DNA of 64,000 nt from Diphasiastrum complanatum (Eukaryota; Streptophyta; Lycopodiopsida; Lycopodiales; Lycopodiaceae), in contig CM055106.1 of assembly GCA_029204225.1 (NCBI GenBank), positions 8,790,274 through 8,854,273 of the forward strand, written 5' to 3'. The notes beneath the pieces were generated by a model that made no database searches, was not told the DNA's origin, and worked only from the letters and a program-made list of their open reading frames with translations. The translations under genes and the position numbers were made by a program. Of this stretch, positions 52,332 to 62,683 are shown one piece after another (position 1 is the first letter of the stretch; each line of letters starts with the position of its first letter).

Positions 52332-52690
52332 AGCCCAGTTTTACGCTAATCAAAAGCGACAACCTAGGGTCTATGAAGAGGGAGCTTGGGTATATCTTAG
52401 AATTCCAAAAGATTCTAAGGTTCTAAGGACTGAAGAATGTCCTAAGTTGTCACCTCGTTACGCAGGGCCATTCCGTATAGTAAAGAAACTCCATCGAAAT
52501 GCGTACCAGCTAAAACTATCATCCTTTGTACCTACTGAACCACAGGCCATTGTTGATGTACGTCAACGTGGGCTCATAAACCAACAGGTAACTGAGTACT
52601 TGGTTCGTCTGAGGACGATGATACTTGGGAGAAGGAACATGACCTTAAACTGAGATTCCCTGGATTCCTTCCTTAGATAAGGAATTTTTT
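52332..52690 (+). pseudogene. Gypsy J post-integrase and chromodomain remnant
   Basis: AQDRAQFYANQKRQPRVYEEG is readable in pieces, then the frame 52447-52653 reads LSPRYAGPFRIVKKLHRNAY. After an internal deletion it reads VTEYLVRLRTMILGR, a broken chromodomain (VEYLVKW...DDTWE-type). Non-functional. Confidence 0.75.
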
Positions 52691-52703
52691 AAGGAAGAGG
52701 GAA
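52690..52703 (+). promoter_or_regulatory. Polypurine tract of element J
   Basis: AAGGAAGAGGGAA directly upstream of the LTR start TGTTTGGG. Confidence 0.82.
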
Positions 52704-53148
52704 TGTTTGGGTTTGGGAGTTGGGTCCCAAACCCAAACTTGAGACTGGACGATGACTGGGCCTGTAGACTTGACTGGTGACTCGTGAACCAGCATGGTTG
52801 CCACGTGTCATGATCCCGGAGTGCACATGGCTTGGAGTCTCTCTCCTTGGAGGTATACAAGGGGAGGAGGACTCACTTGCCATCCATTCTATCTACCTAG
52901 GAGGAGGTGGATGGAAAGCATGTGCACGGCCAGGATGTATTGCTAGCATGAGGCAGGAGATGGCTGAGAGGCTAGGCGGTGGTATGGGACGCCCTCTGGG
53001 AAGGAGGTCGGATCCAGCTTGATACGGTCACAGGCCAAGGCACGGTGGGTGGACCCGGATTAGGTCCTATGGCGGGGTGGAACGTGAATCGTTCGGTCTC
53101 TTGTGGTTAACCGGCACCTGGAGGTTTGCAATAAGTAGGATTGTAACA
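52704..53148 (+). repeat. 3' LTR of element J
   Basis: 445 bp, TGTTTGGG...TTGTAACA. The right flank is LINE ORF1 sequence, so J entered a LINE. No matching 5' LTR remains in the window. Confidence 0.8.
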
Positions 53149-53757
53149 GGAGCCATCACACAAACTCAAAGAATTGGAGGACAAAATCGAAAAACAAAAA
53201 GAGGAAGCAATTTCTTGGGTGACAATTCTCCAAAAAGGTAGTACACCAAGCGCCCCTATTTCTTCGGTTATTTTAGCTACTCTCTCTGAAGAGAAATCTA
53301 GGGAGCACAAAGCACTCAACATTAGAGTAAGAGGCATTGGGGATACTCAAAATGCCCTTGAAGAAGCTAAAAGTTTCCTTGAAAGTCCACTTGAGCACCA
53401 TACTAGAGACCTAGATTCAGCATGGAGAACAACACGGGACAATGCTACCTTAATCATCCTCTTTGGATCCCTAGAGAGCCGTCATGATGCTTTACGTTGT
53501 AGAGCCAAGCTACAAGGTTCTCAAAATCATATGGATGATGATCTGCCGTACATGCAGGTTGAAGAGAGGCGTAATGCTTTTCGAGAAGCTAAATTGATAG
53601 GTAGACGTGTTACTTACAGGGATGATTGAATTTGATACATTGACATTACGCCTAAGGACCCCACGAAATAGGTAATTGGGGCGCCCGGTATTGGAAGCTT
53701 ACTAGGGCCCATTCACACCGCTTGCATATTGGAATTTGGAACTGTAATAGAATGAAA
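53149..53757 (+). pseudogene. LINE fragment: ORF1 C-part and the first codons of ORF2
   Basis: Reads KLKELEDKIEKQKEEAISWV (coiled coil), HKALNIRVRGIGDTQNALEE, AKLQGSQNHMDDDLPYMQ, matching 38930-39250, and ends at a TGA at 53629. After 90 bp it reads HIGIWNCNRMK, the start of the endonuclease ORF2 (compare RLGFWNCNGF at 39344). An LTR-element fragment interrupts it at about 53757. Confidence 0.85.
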
Positions 53758-53818
53758 ATGCAAGAAAAATTCAAGCAAAAGGCAAACAAAAACCCATCTA
53801 ATAGTAGCTTGGCACCAT

Positions 53819-53837
53819 TTCCCTGGCAACGGCGCCA
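53819..53837 (-). promoter_or_regulatory. Primer-binding site, tRNA-Asp type
   Basis: The minus strand reads TGGCGCCGTTGCCAGGGAA, close to the TGGCGCCGTTGCCGGGGA site known from Athila/Tat-type plant gypsy elements. It lies six bases from an LTR terminus (TGTTGG at 53844 in plus orientation). Confidence 0.8.
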
Positions 53838-53843
53838 AAAAGT

Positions 53844-54590
53844 TGTTGGACCCTTTCCGTGCCTCCTTAATCGTAGTGATCAAGAGGACAAGGTTAGGGT
53901 TTGTGATGAGAAAGAGAGAAAGAAAATCTTTCGCGGAACAGTCCCGAAACTGTCGCGACCGCGATTCAACGCATTTCGGATGGAGTTCAAATGTGGTTGC
54001 TGGACACTGCCAACTAAATCACTTCTACAGTCCTCCAAAATTTAGTCAGGCACTGTTGATCTACATTTTATAAATTAATGCAGCATTCAACAAATTCAAC
54101 CAATGTGCAGAATTGAAATGAATGGGAGAATCAGATACACGAATAATAACAGACACCTTTGCATTCAAAATCATACATCATAAATTGACACGTGCTTGAT
54201 GGCTACAAGATCATCTATTGATTTTCTCTGATTCTTCAAGCACTGCATGCGAATCCATGCAGTGCGTTGGCGTGAGAGAAATACAGTTCTCTCACGAGTG
54301 GATGTCTCGCTTACTAACGGCCTTGTGGATCTCTATGGATCCTGATCATAGAACATGTCTCGCACGCAGGCGGACTTCTTGTCTGTATTTCGTCTTGATT
54401 GCTTACTAGCATCAGACTACTTCATCACACTATCTGTGTGTTCATATATCTTGTGTCAAGTATCATCCAGCAAGTATATAGTCATTCTATGTAACCTTTA
54501 AGATTAGAGTGACTAAACATCTACAACTAATCAGGGAATTACAAGAGTGGCAGATTAGCCACGACCTAGAGTGTATCTGCTGATGTCATA
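53844..54590 (-). repeat. LTR belonging to the tRNA-Asp-primed element (right limit uncertain)
   Basis: In plus orientation it begins TGTTGGACCC next to the PBS, so it is the 5' LTR of a minus-strand element whose internal part is lost except for about 85 bp. The other terminus was not found. The next coding sequence to the right belongs to copia M, whose own 3' LTR may overlap this stretch. Confidence 0.5.
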
Positions 54591-54807
54591 ACATCAGGTC
54601 AGATATCTGTACTTCTGGGTACTTGCATGATCTTTGTTGGTACTCTTTGGAGCGTGAGGGCAAAAAAGGTTTGTAACATTTTTTCGTGTCGCGTCGTTGG
54701 TTTCGTTTCTGTCGTCTGACTTTCTCGTGTTGGACCGCAAAAGATTCTCGTTCGAGAATCTTTCGTGTTTGTGTCTTTTCGTCAAGTGTTCACAAAACTT
54801 CCGTGCT

Positions 54808-55712
54808 TCATGTCTCTTGACTTTCGTGTTCGCGAACATCTTTGTCATGCAGAGGGCTGAAAGCTAGCAAAGCTTTGTAAAAAGAAACGTGTTGTTTCTT
54901 CAGCTCCCTCTCAAAGCATGATAGCTTTACGATCCCGAGACTGCTCCTCTGTCTCTCAAAAAGTCCTTTGTCTAGGGCTTTGGTGAAGATGTTAGCAACC
55001 ATGTCTTTCGCTTTGATGAAGGTGGTCTACAGCATCTTCTTTTCAATTAGATCCCTGATCAAGTGATACTTAATCGCAATGTGCTTTATTCTGGAATGGA
55101 ACACGGGATCTTTCGTCAGGTGTATTGCAGAGGTGTTATCCATCTGCGAAACCAGAGGCTCGTTCCTTGTTTCGCCCAATTCGTCCAAGAACTGCCTTAG
55201 CCAGATTATCTCGTTGGCCATCTTAGCTGCTGCAATGTACTCTACTTCATAGGATGACTGGGCTACAACGGTCTGCTTCTTGCTGACCCAGAGAACTGCT
55301 GCTCCTGATGCGATGGTGCATCCTCCTGAGACGCTTTTACAATCGTCCTTGAGAGATGCCCAACTAGCATCGCTGTAGGAAAGTATCCTGAAACCTGCAT
55401 CACGACAATAGCACAAGCTATGTAATCCCTCGTTAATTGAAGATATTGCAAAATTCGTTTTGCAATCTTCCAATGTGTCGAGCCTGGATTCGTGCAAAAT
55501 TGGCTCATCTTGAATACTGCATAAGCAATATCAGGACGTGTGTTGTCTGCAAGGTACATCAGTGATCCTATCAGCTTCTTGTAAGTCGTGAGCTGCATCT
55601 ATTCCCTCTCTTCCTCGGTCTTCGGACAGTCATCATTTGTCAGCACTGTCCCTGCGAGCATTGGAGTATTTGCTCCTTTGCAGTTCAGCATCCCAAAGTC
55701 CTCTAGGATCTT
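54808..55712 (-). pseudogene. Copia M RNase H region
   Basis: Reads LTTYKKLIGSLMYLADNTRP, DIAYAVFKMSQFCTNPGSTH, then (shifted) SYSDASWASLKDDCKSVSG, SSYEVEYIAAAKMANEIIW, QMDNTSAIHLTKDPVFHSR and HIAIKYHLIRDL, with the end VANIFTKALDKGLFERQRSS. The RNase H Asp of SDASWA is present. Several shifts near 55450 and 55020. Confidence 0.85.
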
Positions 55713-56309
55713 TTAAGTGTATCTGGACTGGTGAAAGTATAGCTTACCTCCCTCATAGTCACTTTCAATTTGCAAGCCTAGGTAACACCTAGCTTCTCCC
55801 AGATCCACTATCTCGAAATGTTTCGAGATGTCTGTTTTCACCTCAGCGATCAGCTGCTCACTCACGCTGAGTATCAGAGTGTCGTCCACAAACACAGCCA
55901 CAATTATGATCTGTCCATCTGTAACTCTGACATATACATTGGAATCAGCCAACAGAGGCTTGAATCCTAATGATTTTAGGGCTTGATCTTTCTTCTTGTA
56001 CCATTGTCGGGCTGATTGTTTCAAACCGTAGATGCTTCTATGCATTCTGCATGCATAGTCAGGAAGTGAGTCTGAGATATATCCTGGGGGTTGATCCATA
56101 TAGACCTCTTCGTCTAATTCGCCATGCAAGAAGGCTGTCTTCTCGTCCACAATGTGGATCCTGAGGTCATAAGCTGCTGCATATGCAAATAATAGACGTA
56201 GGAATGAATGTTTGACGACAGGAGAGAAAGTTTTAGAGTAGTCAATAGCATATCTCTGAGAAAATCCCTTCGCTACTAAGTCTTGCCTTGTATTTTGTGA
56301 TGTTCCCAT
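55713..56309 (-). CDS. Copia M reverse transcriptase
   Basis: Reads LVAKGFSQRYAIDYSKTFSP, AAAYDLRIHIVDEKTAFLHG, EVYMDQPPGYISDSLPDYAC, SIYGLKQSARQWYKK and the catalytic IIVAVFVDDTLILSV, then SKHFEIVDLGEARCYLGLQI. The core motif is VDD, as usual in copia. Canonical AFLHG shows as TAFLHG. The frame ends at a TAA after HQSRYT. The N-part (WVFKLKDGSDGN) is in another frame at 56400-56310. Confidence 0.88.
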   Translation of the reverse strand: MGTSQNTRQDLVAKGFSQRYAIDYSKTFSPVVKHSFLRLLFAYAAAYDLRIHIVDEKTAFLHGELDEEVYMDQPPGYISDSLPDYACRMHRSIYGLKQSARQWYKKKDQALKSLGFKPLLADSNVYVRVTDGQIIIVAVFVDDTLILSVSEQLIAEVKTDISKHFEIVDLGEARCYLGLQIESDYEGGKLYFHQSRYT

Positions 56310-56715
56310 CTGATCCGTCTTTGAGCTTGAAAACCCATTTGCATTTGACAGTCTTGCGCTTATGTGGTAATGGCTGCAATGTCCATACCTAGTTCTTCCT
56401 CATGGACTCCATCTCTTCGTTCATGGGTTGGATCCATCTATCCTTTTCTGGACTTTCAATCGCTTCCTCAAAAGGTTGTGGTTCGCCACTGAATCCATAG
56501 AACTCTTCTGATGTGGAAGCTGAGCTGCCTGGCACATATCTTGATGGCGCTCTTCGTGGTCTTGTCGACCTTCTAGGAGATCCTCCTGGGACAGCAATGT
56601 CTTTGTCTTTGTCTGCTCTGCTCGGTCCAGAACCATCTTGGTTTATAGGAACTGCGGCAGCAAGCTGCCTCTCGAATCTTTCTTCTTCAGATTCGTCACT
56701 CGAATGGGAGACGAC

Positions 56716-58536
56716 TCAAAAATCTTCGTTTTCGTGTTCGTCCTCTGCTCCCTCTGTCACTTGCGGCAGGTCATAGTACTGTCTCTCCAAAACTTCGTAG
56801 CTGACAGGATTGTCATTGGCCATTGTCCTGCTCTCATCAAATCTGACATCTCTCACTATTTTCACAGTATTCGTGTCAGGCATGTAGACTCTGTAGTATG
56901 ACGAGTTGTTGTCATAACCTACCAGAAATCCCTGTTCGGCTTTCTCATCGAGCTTCTTTCGACGCTTATCTGGAATATGTGCATAAACTGCATAGCCAAA
57001 GATTCTGATGTGAGACAGGCTGGGCTTTCTACCCCACCATAGCTCGTGTGGTGTCGTGTGAGAAACACCAGACTTGCCTGTTCTATTCTGGATGTATGCG
57101 GCTATAGCTACTACTTCAGCCCACAGTACCATCGGAGCCTTCGAGTAGGCCATCATGCATCTGGTTGCTTCCATCAGGGTCCTGTTCTTTCGTTCTGCAT
57201 CACCATTGTGCTGCGGTGTGTAGGCTGCAGTCCTTCTGTGAATGATGCCATGATCATTGCAGAAGTCAGTGAAGCGATTCGAGATGTATTCGCCACCTCG
57301 ATCTATCCTGATCTGCTTAACCTTGTTGCATGTACATCTTTCAGCCCAATTCACATATTTAGTGAATTTGTCAAGTGCTTCAGATTTATTCTGAATAAAA
57401 TACACTCTGGCAAATTTGCTATAATCATCAATGAAGGTTATATAATATTTTGAACCTCCTACTAAGATCACATTGAATGGTCCGCAGATGTCAGAATGCA
57501 CTAACTCCAGAACCTTAGTCGTTCTGTAAGAGTGTTTGATGAATGGAGTGCGTGACATCTTGCCCTTCAAACATGCATCACAGGTGGTCGAACTGGTTGC
57601 ATTCGAGATGTTGACCCTTGTTATCGCTCCATGATGGCTTGCTTGGTAAAGTGCCATTGAGTTCATGTGGCAGAGTCTCCTGTGCCACAGAGTGTCTGGC
57701 TGCTCATCATGAGTCTGATGCACCTGATCTGCAGGTAGGCATACCTTCAGATGATATAGGTTTCCTTTCCTTCTGCCTTGAGCGATAAAAGTACTGGTAC
57801 TGGCGTCAATCATGTTGCATGCTTCGTTAGAAAATGCCACACACATCTTTGCATCTGCTATCCTTGCTACAGAAAGCAAGTCTTGTTGCAATGTAGGCAC
57901 GAACAAAACGTCTTCGAGCCGTCTGTCTCTGCCATTGGTGTTGAGCCATAGTGAACCAATACCGTTCACTTGATGCTTAGATCCATCTCCAAGTACTATG
58001 AATCTTGAAGGATCTGCACTTCTGAAATCAGACGTTATTCGTCTTGATGTCACGAAGTGTGAGGTGGCTCCTAAATCTAGGATCACCTCATGTGTGTCAG
58101 ATATTGATGCGGCACACACGTCTTCACAGATGTAGACAATCGAATAGTTTTTGTTCGTTCTTTCTTCACCCATCTTTGAGCTCTCGGGCTCCTCGACATA
58201 GGATGAACTGTTGATGTTCTCCTGTCTGTTCTGCGTTGATTTGTTTCTTGGGTTTTGGCGGCAATCCACGGCTGCATGACCCTTCTTGTGGCAATGGATA
58301 CACTCAATCTTGAGATTGAGCCAGCATGTATCAACTGTATGTCCGTTTCTTCTGCATCTCACACAAGTCTTCTTGTCTGCACCTTGCTGCTTCGACCTCC
58401 CTTTGCTCTTCCAGTTGCCCTTGCTGGTCCCTCCTGCTTGTTGATCACGATTCTGCCTCTGATTCAACTCCCTCTTAGGGTCCACTGCTGGTGCTTTGAT
58501 TGACTTCATAGGTGGGAGAGATCTGCTAATCTTCAT
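56716..58536 (-). CDS. Copia M knuckles, protease and integrase frame (606 aa)
   Basis: Residues 55-105 contain two knuckles, CVRCRRNGHTVDTC and CIHCHKKGHAAVDC. Protease follows: EVILDLGATSHFVTSRR, where the active-site DSG has become DLG, so activity is doubtful. The integrase finger is LWHRRLCHMN with CDACLKGK. The core is HSDICGPFNV, ITFIDDYSKFARVYF, IRIDRGGEYISNRF and HNGDAERKNRTLME, with all three acidic residues present. It then reads HELWWGRKPSLSHIRIFG and FLVGYDNNSSYYRVY. The stop at about 56718 is followed in frame by VVSHSSDESEEERFERQL, so it may be a single nonsense change. Confidence 0.88.
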   Translation of the reverse strand: MKISRSLPPMKSIKAPAVDPKRELNQRQNRDQQAGGTSKGNWKSKGRSKQQGADKKTCVRCRRNGHTVDTCWLNLKIECIHCHKKGHAAVDCRQNPRNKSTQNRQENINSSSYVEEPESSKMGEERTNKNYSIVYICEDVCAASISDTHEVILDLGATSHFVTSRRITSDFRSADPSRFIVLGDGSKHQVNGIGSLWLNTNGRDRRLEDVLFVPTLQQDLLSVARIADAKMCVAFSNEACNMIDASTSTFIAQGRRKGNLYHLKVCLPADQVHQTHDEQPDTLWHRRLCHMNSMALYQASHHGAITRVNISNATSSTTCDACLKGKMSRTPFIKHSYRTTKVLELVHSDICGPFNVILVGGSKYYITFIDDYSKFARVYFIQNKSEALDKFTKYVNWAERCTCNKVKQIRIDRGGEYISNRFTDFCNDHGIIHRRTAAYTPQHNGDAERKNRTLMEATRCMMAYSKAPMVLWAEVVAIAAYIQNRTGKSGVSHTTPHELWWGRKPSLSHIRIFGYAVYAHIPDKRRKKLDEKAEQGFLVGYDNNSSYYRVYMPDTNTVKIVRDVRFDESRTMANDNPVSYEVLERQYYDLPQVTEGAEDEHENEDF

Positions 58537-59340
58537 GGAGACTCATGAGAGTCAGGAGATAGGATTACCTCTTTTCAAGTTACAGACAGGACTCGGTCTA
58601 CCGACATGAGATGAGATCCGCCAGCGGTAGAGGTTCAAGTGGAGTTGCTTGCTTATACAAGGAGTCACTACACCCTATTTTTGAGTTCATCAGTCATGAT
58701 GAGCACTCACTATATATTTGGTGCCACATTGATGGGCATAGCATCGGTTCAAAAAGGGACATTTTTGCTGCAGCTTTTTACTTCCCTCCAGTGTCCTCTT
58801 CCTTTGTGGAGGGTGTTGGTTCACCTTACAGTGTTCTTTCTACAAATATTATTATATAGGCATAGCGAGGTCACATTTTTCTCACTAGCGACTTTAATGC
58901 CAGGACAGCTCCACGACAGACAGACTTCTATGATCGTACAGACCAACTTCGTGTACATGCCCTTGAAGGAGATGACATGAGAGTTACCAAGACCTCAGAG
59001 GATATTTTGGCCCTATTACCACCTATGGTGAGTACCTATTGCAGTTGGGTGAAGCTCATGAGTTGGCCATTTTTTAAGGTCTAGCTTGCTGGCCTAAATC
59101 GAACAAATATACTTGTCATCCTCACAATGGCGGACATAGCATTATCGATTACCTCATGGGATCACCATCCTCCATATCCCTCATGCATGACTTACATTCT
59201 CCAGCCACTCTCTCCGATCATTCCTTCCTTTGCTTCAGCCTTGGGACTATCTCTTCATCTCAAAAATTCTCACCCCCATCATTGGTTCGTGCACCCAAAT
59301 ACATCTTTGATCACTTGCTTGTTCCAGCCTATCACCGCAT
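58537..59340 (+). pseudogene. LINE endonuclease fragment
   Basis: Reads GRGSSGVACLYKESLHPIF, FAAAFYFPPVSSSFVEG, then in shifted frames SDFNARTAPRQTDFYDRTDQ, GEYLLQLGEAHELAIF, HPHNGGHSIIDYLMGSPS and ATLSDHSFLCFSLGTI. It is a diverged copy of the endonuclease at 39500-40150. Many stops and shifts. Confidence 0.82.
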
Positions 59341-59690
59341 GAAACTAGAGCCACATCATCTGCATATGGGAGAATGGCGATCAAAATGTCTACAAGTCAG
59401 CAACCAAATCCACCGCGTTGCTCAATAATCTCTCTAGCACATCAATATATAGTACAAAAAGCGTAGGTGAGAGGGAACACCCCTGTTTCACCCCAATAGT
59501 GCTCATGATCTACTCAGAAATACAACTATCGCTCCGAAAACAACCTAGTACTCTCTAATAGAGCGCCATCACTGCTAGAACTTTGTCATCAGAAAACCCA
59601 AGGTCTCGTATCTGCTGGATAAGTAGGAAGCGTGGGACACTTAGATCAATGGTGGCAACCCTTTTAAAGGCCTAGAAGTCTTAAAGCTGA
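59341..59690 (-). pseudogene. LINE RT fragment with YADD, converging on the endonuclease fragment
   Basis: From 59690 leftward the minus strand reads DLSVPRFLLIQQIRDLGFSD, DKVLAVMALY, RVLGCFRSDSCISE and STIGVKQGCSLSPTLFVLYI, with stops. Near 59400-59350 it reads ILIAILPYADDVALVS, the catalytic YADD block. It faces the plus-strand endonuclease fragment at 59340. This is the only LINE YADD in the window. Confidence 0.78.
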
Positions 59691-60400
59691 AAATCAAGGA
59701 TTAAGAATAGCCCTCAATACAATAAGCTTTAGCTGAGTTAGCAAATACAGACACATCAAATTGGATCGGTGCCAATACAAGGTCTTGCAATACAAAGGGA
59801 ATTGATCCACTTGGGCAGACTAGGTAAAAGGCTCTATGATTGATATTGTTGGAAAAGATCAGTCTTTCCTCTCTAAGGAGGTCTCTACTCTTGTGAAGCC
59901 GAATAGGACATTCTTAAGAGAACCTAGCTCACTGTATTGTGAACATCCCATTCTAGTTTGAATTAGGTTAAAAGGTTGCTTTGATCTACACTCCGATGCA
60001 TAGTGACCAATTTCCCCACAATGAAGGCAAGTTCCACTTCTTTGCTATCCAATAGATGCTTTTCTTGCTTATTGACTAGCAGCTGACCTATTTGAAATAT
60101 TTCTTCCTCTTCCCTGTGGGATAATGATCTTACGACCAATGAATGATCTACTATTTGGCCCCTAAACTATATTCACCTCTTCTATACTTTCCTTGAAGTG
60201 CAATTCCGGAAACTTTGTCAAAAGACGGGGTTGTTTCTCTAACCATGAGGCTAAACCTTGAGTGAGGTCTTTAATCAATAGAGCTTAGTCTTTATTGGAA
60301 GCTCTAGATAAGGCAAAATGCCCACATTTGTCATTGTGAGTGCTTCATTGGTGAATGTAACATATGGATTCATTTTCTTCAGTTTCAGGTTTCTACATTG
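59691..60400 (-). pseudogene. Retroelement gag fragment with CCHC knuckle
   Basis: The minus strand reads MVRETTPSFDKVSGIALQGK and, at 60029-59988, the knuckle CLHCGEIGHYASEC followed by RSKQPFNLIQ. Gag sequence before it is degenerate, with several stops. Element type unresolved (probably gypsy). Confidence 0.6.
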
Positions 60401-60479
60401 TACAATTTGAACTTCTTTTCACATTTCAAATTCCCTCTTTAGGCTTTGAATTGTTAGAAGTGCAACACAGTTCCTCTAC

Positions 60480-60725
60480 AAAAAATAGAAAAAGTGAAAA
60501 CAAAGTCCTCCCTCATGACCGAGATCCTCCAACATCTTATTAATAATAATTGTGCATTTGAACAATGAAACAAGTGAAAGAAAAGAAATTAACTCTAACC
60601 TTAAATCGTCGCCTTTTGTGTGACTTTGATTGCAGAAGATTGAACAATCGTCGAATTCGTAACATATTTTCAGACGGAGTCTCAAGTTGTCTCCAAACCT
60701 CCATTGCAGACTGCCATAAGACATC

Positions 60726-60729
<4 letters not shown>
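60480..60729 (-). pseudogene. Possible copia gag fragment
   Basis: The minus strand reads DVLWQSAMEVWRQLETPSEN, MLRIRRLFNLLQSKSHKRR, resembling the helical UBN2-type gag (EVWRxLE, RLxxLLxSK). It is bounded on the right by a (CT)n tract. The Arg/Glu frame through that tract is not coding. Confidence 0.4.

Positions 60730-60808
<79 letters not shown>
60730..60808. repeat. (CT)n microsatellite
   Basis: About 79 bp of CT dinucleotides. Confidence 0.95.
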
Positions 60809-60810
<2 letters not shown>

Positions 60811-61294
60811 CATTTGTATACGCACAAAAAGATGGGAGAAAATATAGCACTGGCATGCAAAATGTACATGGGTAGCTTTACGAAAAGGCGAGGTCTTTTG
60901 AAAAGATAACCCTGAGAAAGAGTCGGTGGCAGTCTATGGAAACACCAATAGGAGTACAAAGTAAAATTGGCTCTTTGAAATTAGAATGTTTGTTCTTGGG
61001 ACAAAGGGATTGGACTTAGTGAAGTGGAGGTGTGACTTGTGGCATACGGACTTCGCTTGATAACAAAGTAAATGTAGTGCAAAAACATCTCAAAAATCAC
61101 CATAGAACAAGACCATCTTTCTTGTAGAATATACTTGCTCCAAAAAGGTCGAATTTGTTACATCCTAGATTAATTTTTATTATTGTTTGGCAACTAGTAA
61201 AAATTTTGCTTATGTTTGGTAGCATAGAACCGCTACAACATTTTCTCTATGTTATCAAATGTGAACATTAGCATCAAATTTTAATCTTAATTTT
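60809..61294. other. No gene seen
   Basis: No frame or repeat that I can support. Confidence 0.5.
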
Positions 61295-61505
61295 AAACAG
61301 ACATGCGCGTCCGTGTCCGACATTCGGATGCATCCGCGTCCGCGTCCGCGTCCAACCCACTGGATGCGTCCGGAGACGCGTCCATTTCATTTTTTTTTCT
61401 GATTTTTATTTTTTGCTATAAAATGCACTAAAATAATTTAAGAATAAAAAAAATAAAAATGCATCCGAGTGGACGCATCCCCGGACGCGCGTTCGCGTCC
61501 AAATC
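61295..61505. repeat. MITE-like repeat with imperfect inverted ends
   Basis: The left arm (61303-61360) and the reverse complement of the right arm (61460-61503) share GCGCGTCCG and CGGATGCAT. Both arms contain repeated GCGTCC hexamers (three in a row near 61340) and enclose an A+T-rich core. About 210 bp. Target duplication not identified. No coding capacity. Confidence 0.6.
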
Positions 61506-61739
61506 CCACTGCCTTTGCATCAAAATATCTACATGCCATGTTAGAATGTGATTTTCAGGTGAGTAGTTAGCCAACTTATCTAATAGGTGTGTAAGTAACC
61601 CAATGTACTGTACTACTTATTTTAGTTGAAGAATTGATTACGAAGATGAATGAATATATTGTTCATCTCATAGATAATTGAAGATCTTACCATCTTGGGT
61701 AGACATATGCAAGTATTCTACAAAAAGAAATGTTTTTTC

Positions 61740-62200
61740 TCTTTGGTTGGAGGAGATGCCTAAAAAGGAAAATTGAGAGACACCCTATGAACGCAAACAA
61801 CACTGGCACAAATTTTGGTAAGAAACTACTCAATCTTTGTGGTGTACATGAGCTGATTATTAGAATGGGCTGAACAGATGGCCATCCTTAGATGGCGTCA
61901 CATGTTCGTTCCATCAAAGGCAACAGCGTTGTTGAGAGATGCTATGGATGCCCACAACACTAGCACAAATTTTGGTAAGGAGCTGCTGAATCTTTAACAT
62001 ATACGTAGGCTAATTATGAGAGTACTATGACATACTTTCACAAGTGATCAACAAAGTGAAAGAATTTTCATCTTGATCGTTTTGTATGCACTATTGGGTG
62101 GAGGAGACTAACAGCAAACTCTACCTAATGTTACTTTGGTATACTTTCTCAAGAGATCAATAGCATGAAAGAATTTCCGGCTTGATTGGCTTTTATAAAC
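61740..62200 (+). pseudogene. Degenerate LINE endonuclease, partly duplicated
   Basis: The plus strand reads TGTNFGKKLLNLCGVHELII and SIKGNSVVE, matching the FG..LL.LC..H.L.I.NG and GNSVVDY blocks of LINE endonucleases. A second copy of the first block follows (61940-62010: STNFGKELLNL). Stops throughout. Confidence 0.4.
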
Positions 62201-62315
62201 CCTATGTAGATGTAGTCACAAGATTAACCCTAAATCAGCCCTAATTATTTGACCTAATTGCAAAATTAGCTTTCATCCTAATTGGAATGAAAACAATGGA
62301 AAAATGTAAATATAC

Positions 62316-62633
62316 CCAAAAGTAGAATTTTGTTCGATTGGCTTGTAGATTATCTTTGTCAGAGATGGTTGGAAGCAGTACACTAAGAACACCGGCGGCC
62401 TCGCTCCATTTGTGCTCTAGGACAAAGGATGATAAAAGTCTTCGTAACTTCGCCTTGTGAGTCACCTCCAATGGATGAACTGTCCCTAAGTCCTTTCCAC
62501 TTTGCATGTCTCCCCTTCGCCGCTCATGTACATTCTGGAAATCCCGTGGAACCGCTAGTCGCCGAGCCTTCTTGGCGAGATATGCTATTGATCTCTGCTT
62601 CTCTTCATTCTTTGCCAAATCCTCCTCCATCAT
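62316..62633 (-). CDS. First exon of a host-like gene, resembling RNA polymerase I factor TAF1A
   Basis: The minus strand is open from ATG 62633 (the first of two ATG codons in a row; no earlier in-frame ATG adjoining it) for 106 codons. It ends at a donor-like GTATAT (62315). Product: MEEDLAKNEEKQRSIAYLAK, VPRDFQNVHERRRGDM, VHPLEVTHKAKLRRLLSSFV and HKWSEAAGVLSVLL. From memory of the family, the block with RRLL..F...H.W.EAAGVLSVLL fits plant TAF1A-like subunits of the Pol I initiation complex. This is recognition without a search and could be wrong. Following exons are not found to the left, where LINE and MITE debris lie, so the gene may be broken or have a long intron. Confidence 0.45.
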
Positions 62634-62683
62634 CAATACACATGCTCATACAAATGAGCAACCTTCAAACCAGACTTAAGCTG

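Larger units (their letters stand above)
54591..58536 (-). mobile_element. Copia element M, nearly full-length pol, gag N-part missing
   Basis: Minus-strand order: double zinc knuckle, protease, integrase, RT, RNase H, about 3.7 kb of coding sequence with a few stops and shifts. Gag before the knuckles, 5' LTR and PBS are missing at the right, where a LINE begins. After the RNase H end (about 54830) a 240-bp stretch rich in CGAACACGAAA-like motifs precedes the neighbouring LTR. No clear LTR pair. Confidence 0.85.

Noticed and set aside
58600-59690. Twin-priming inversion of a LINE
   Set aside because: The endonuclease and RT pieces converge, so the 3' part is not at the outer end as twin priming requires.
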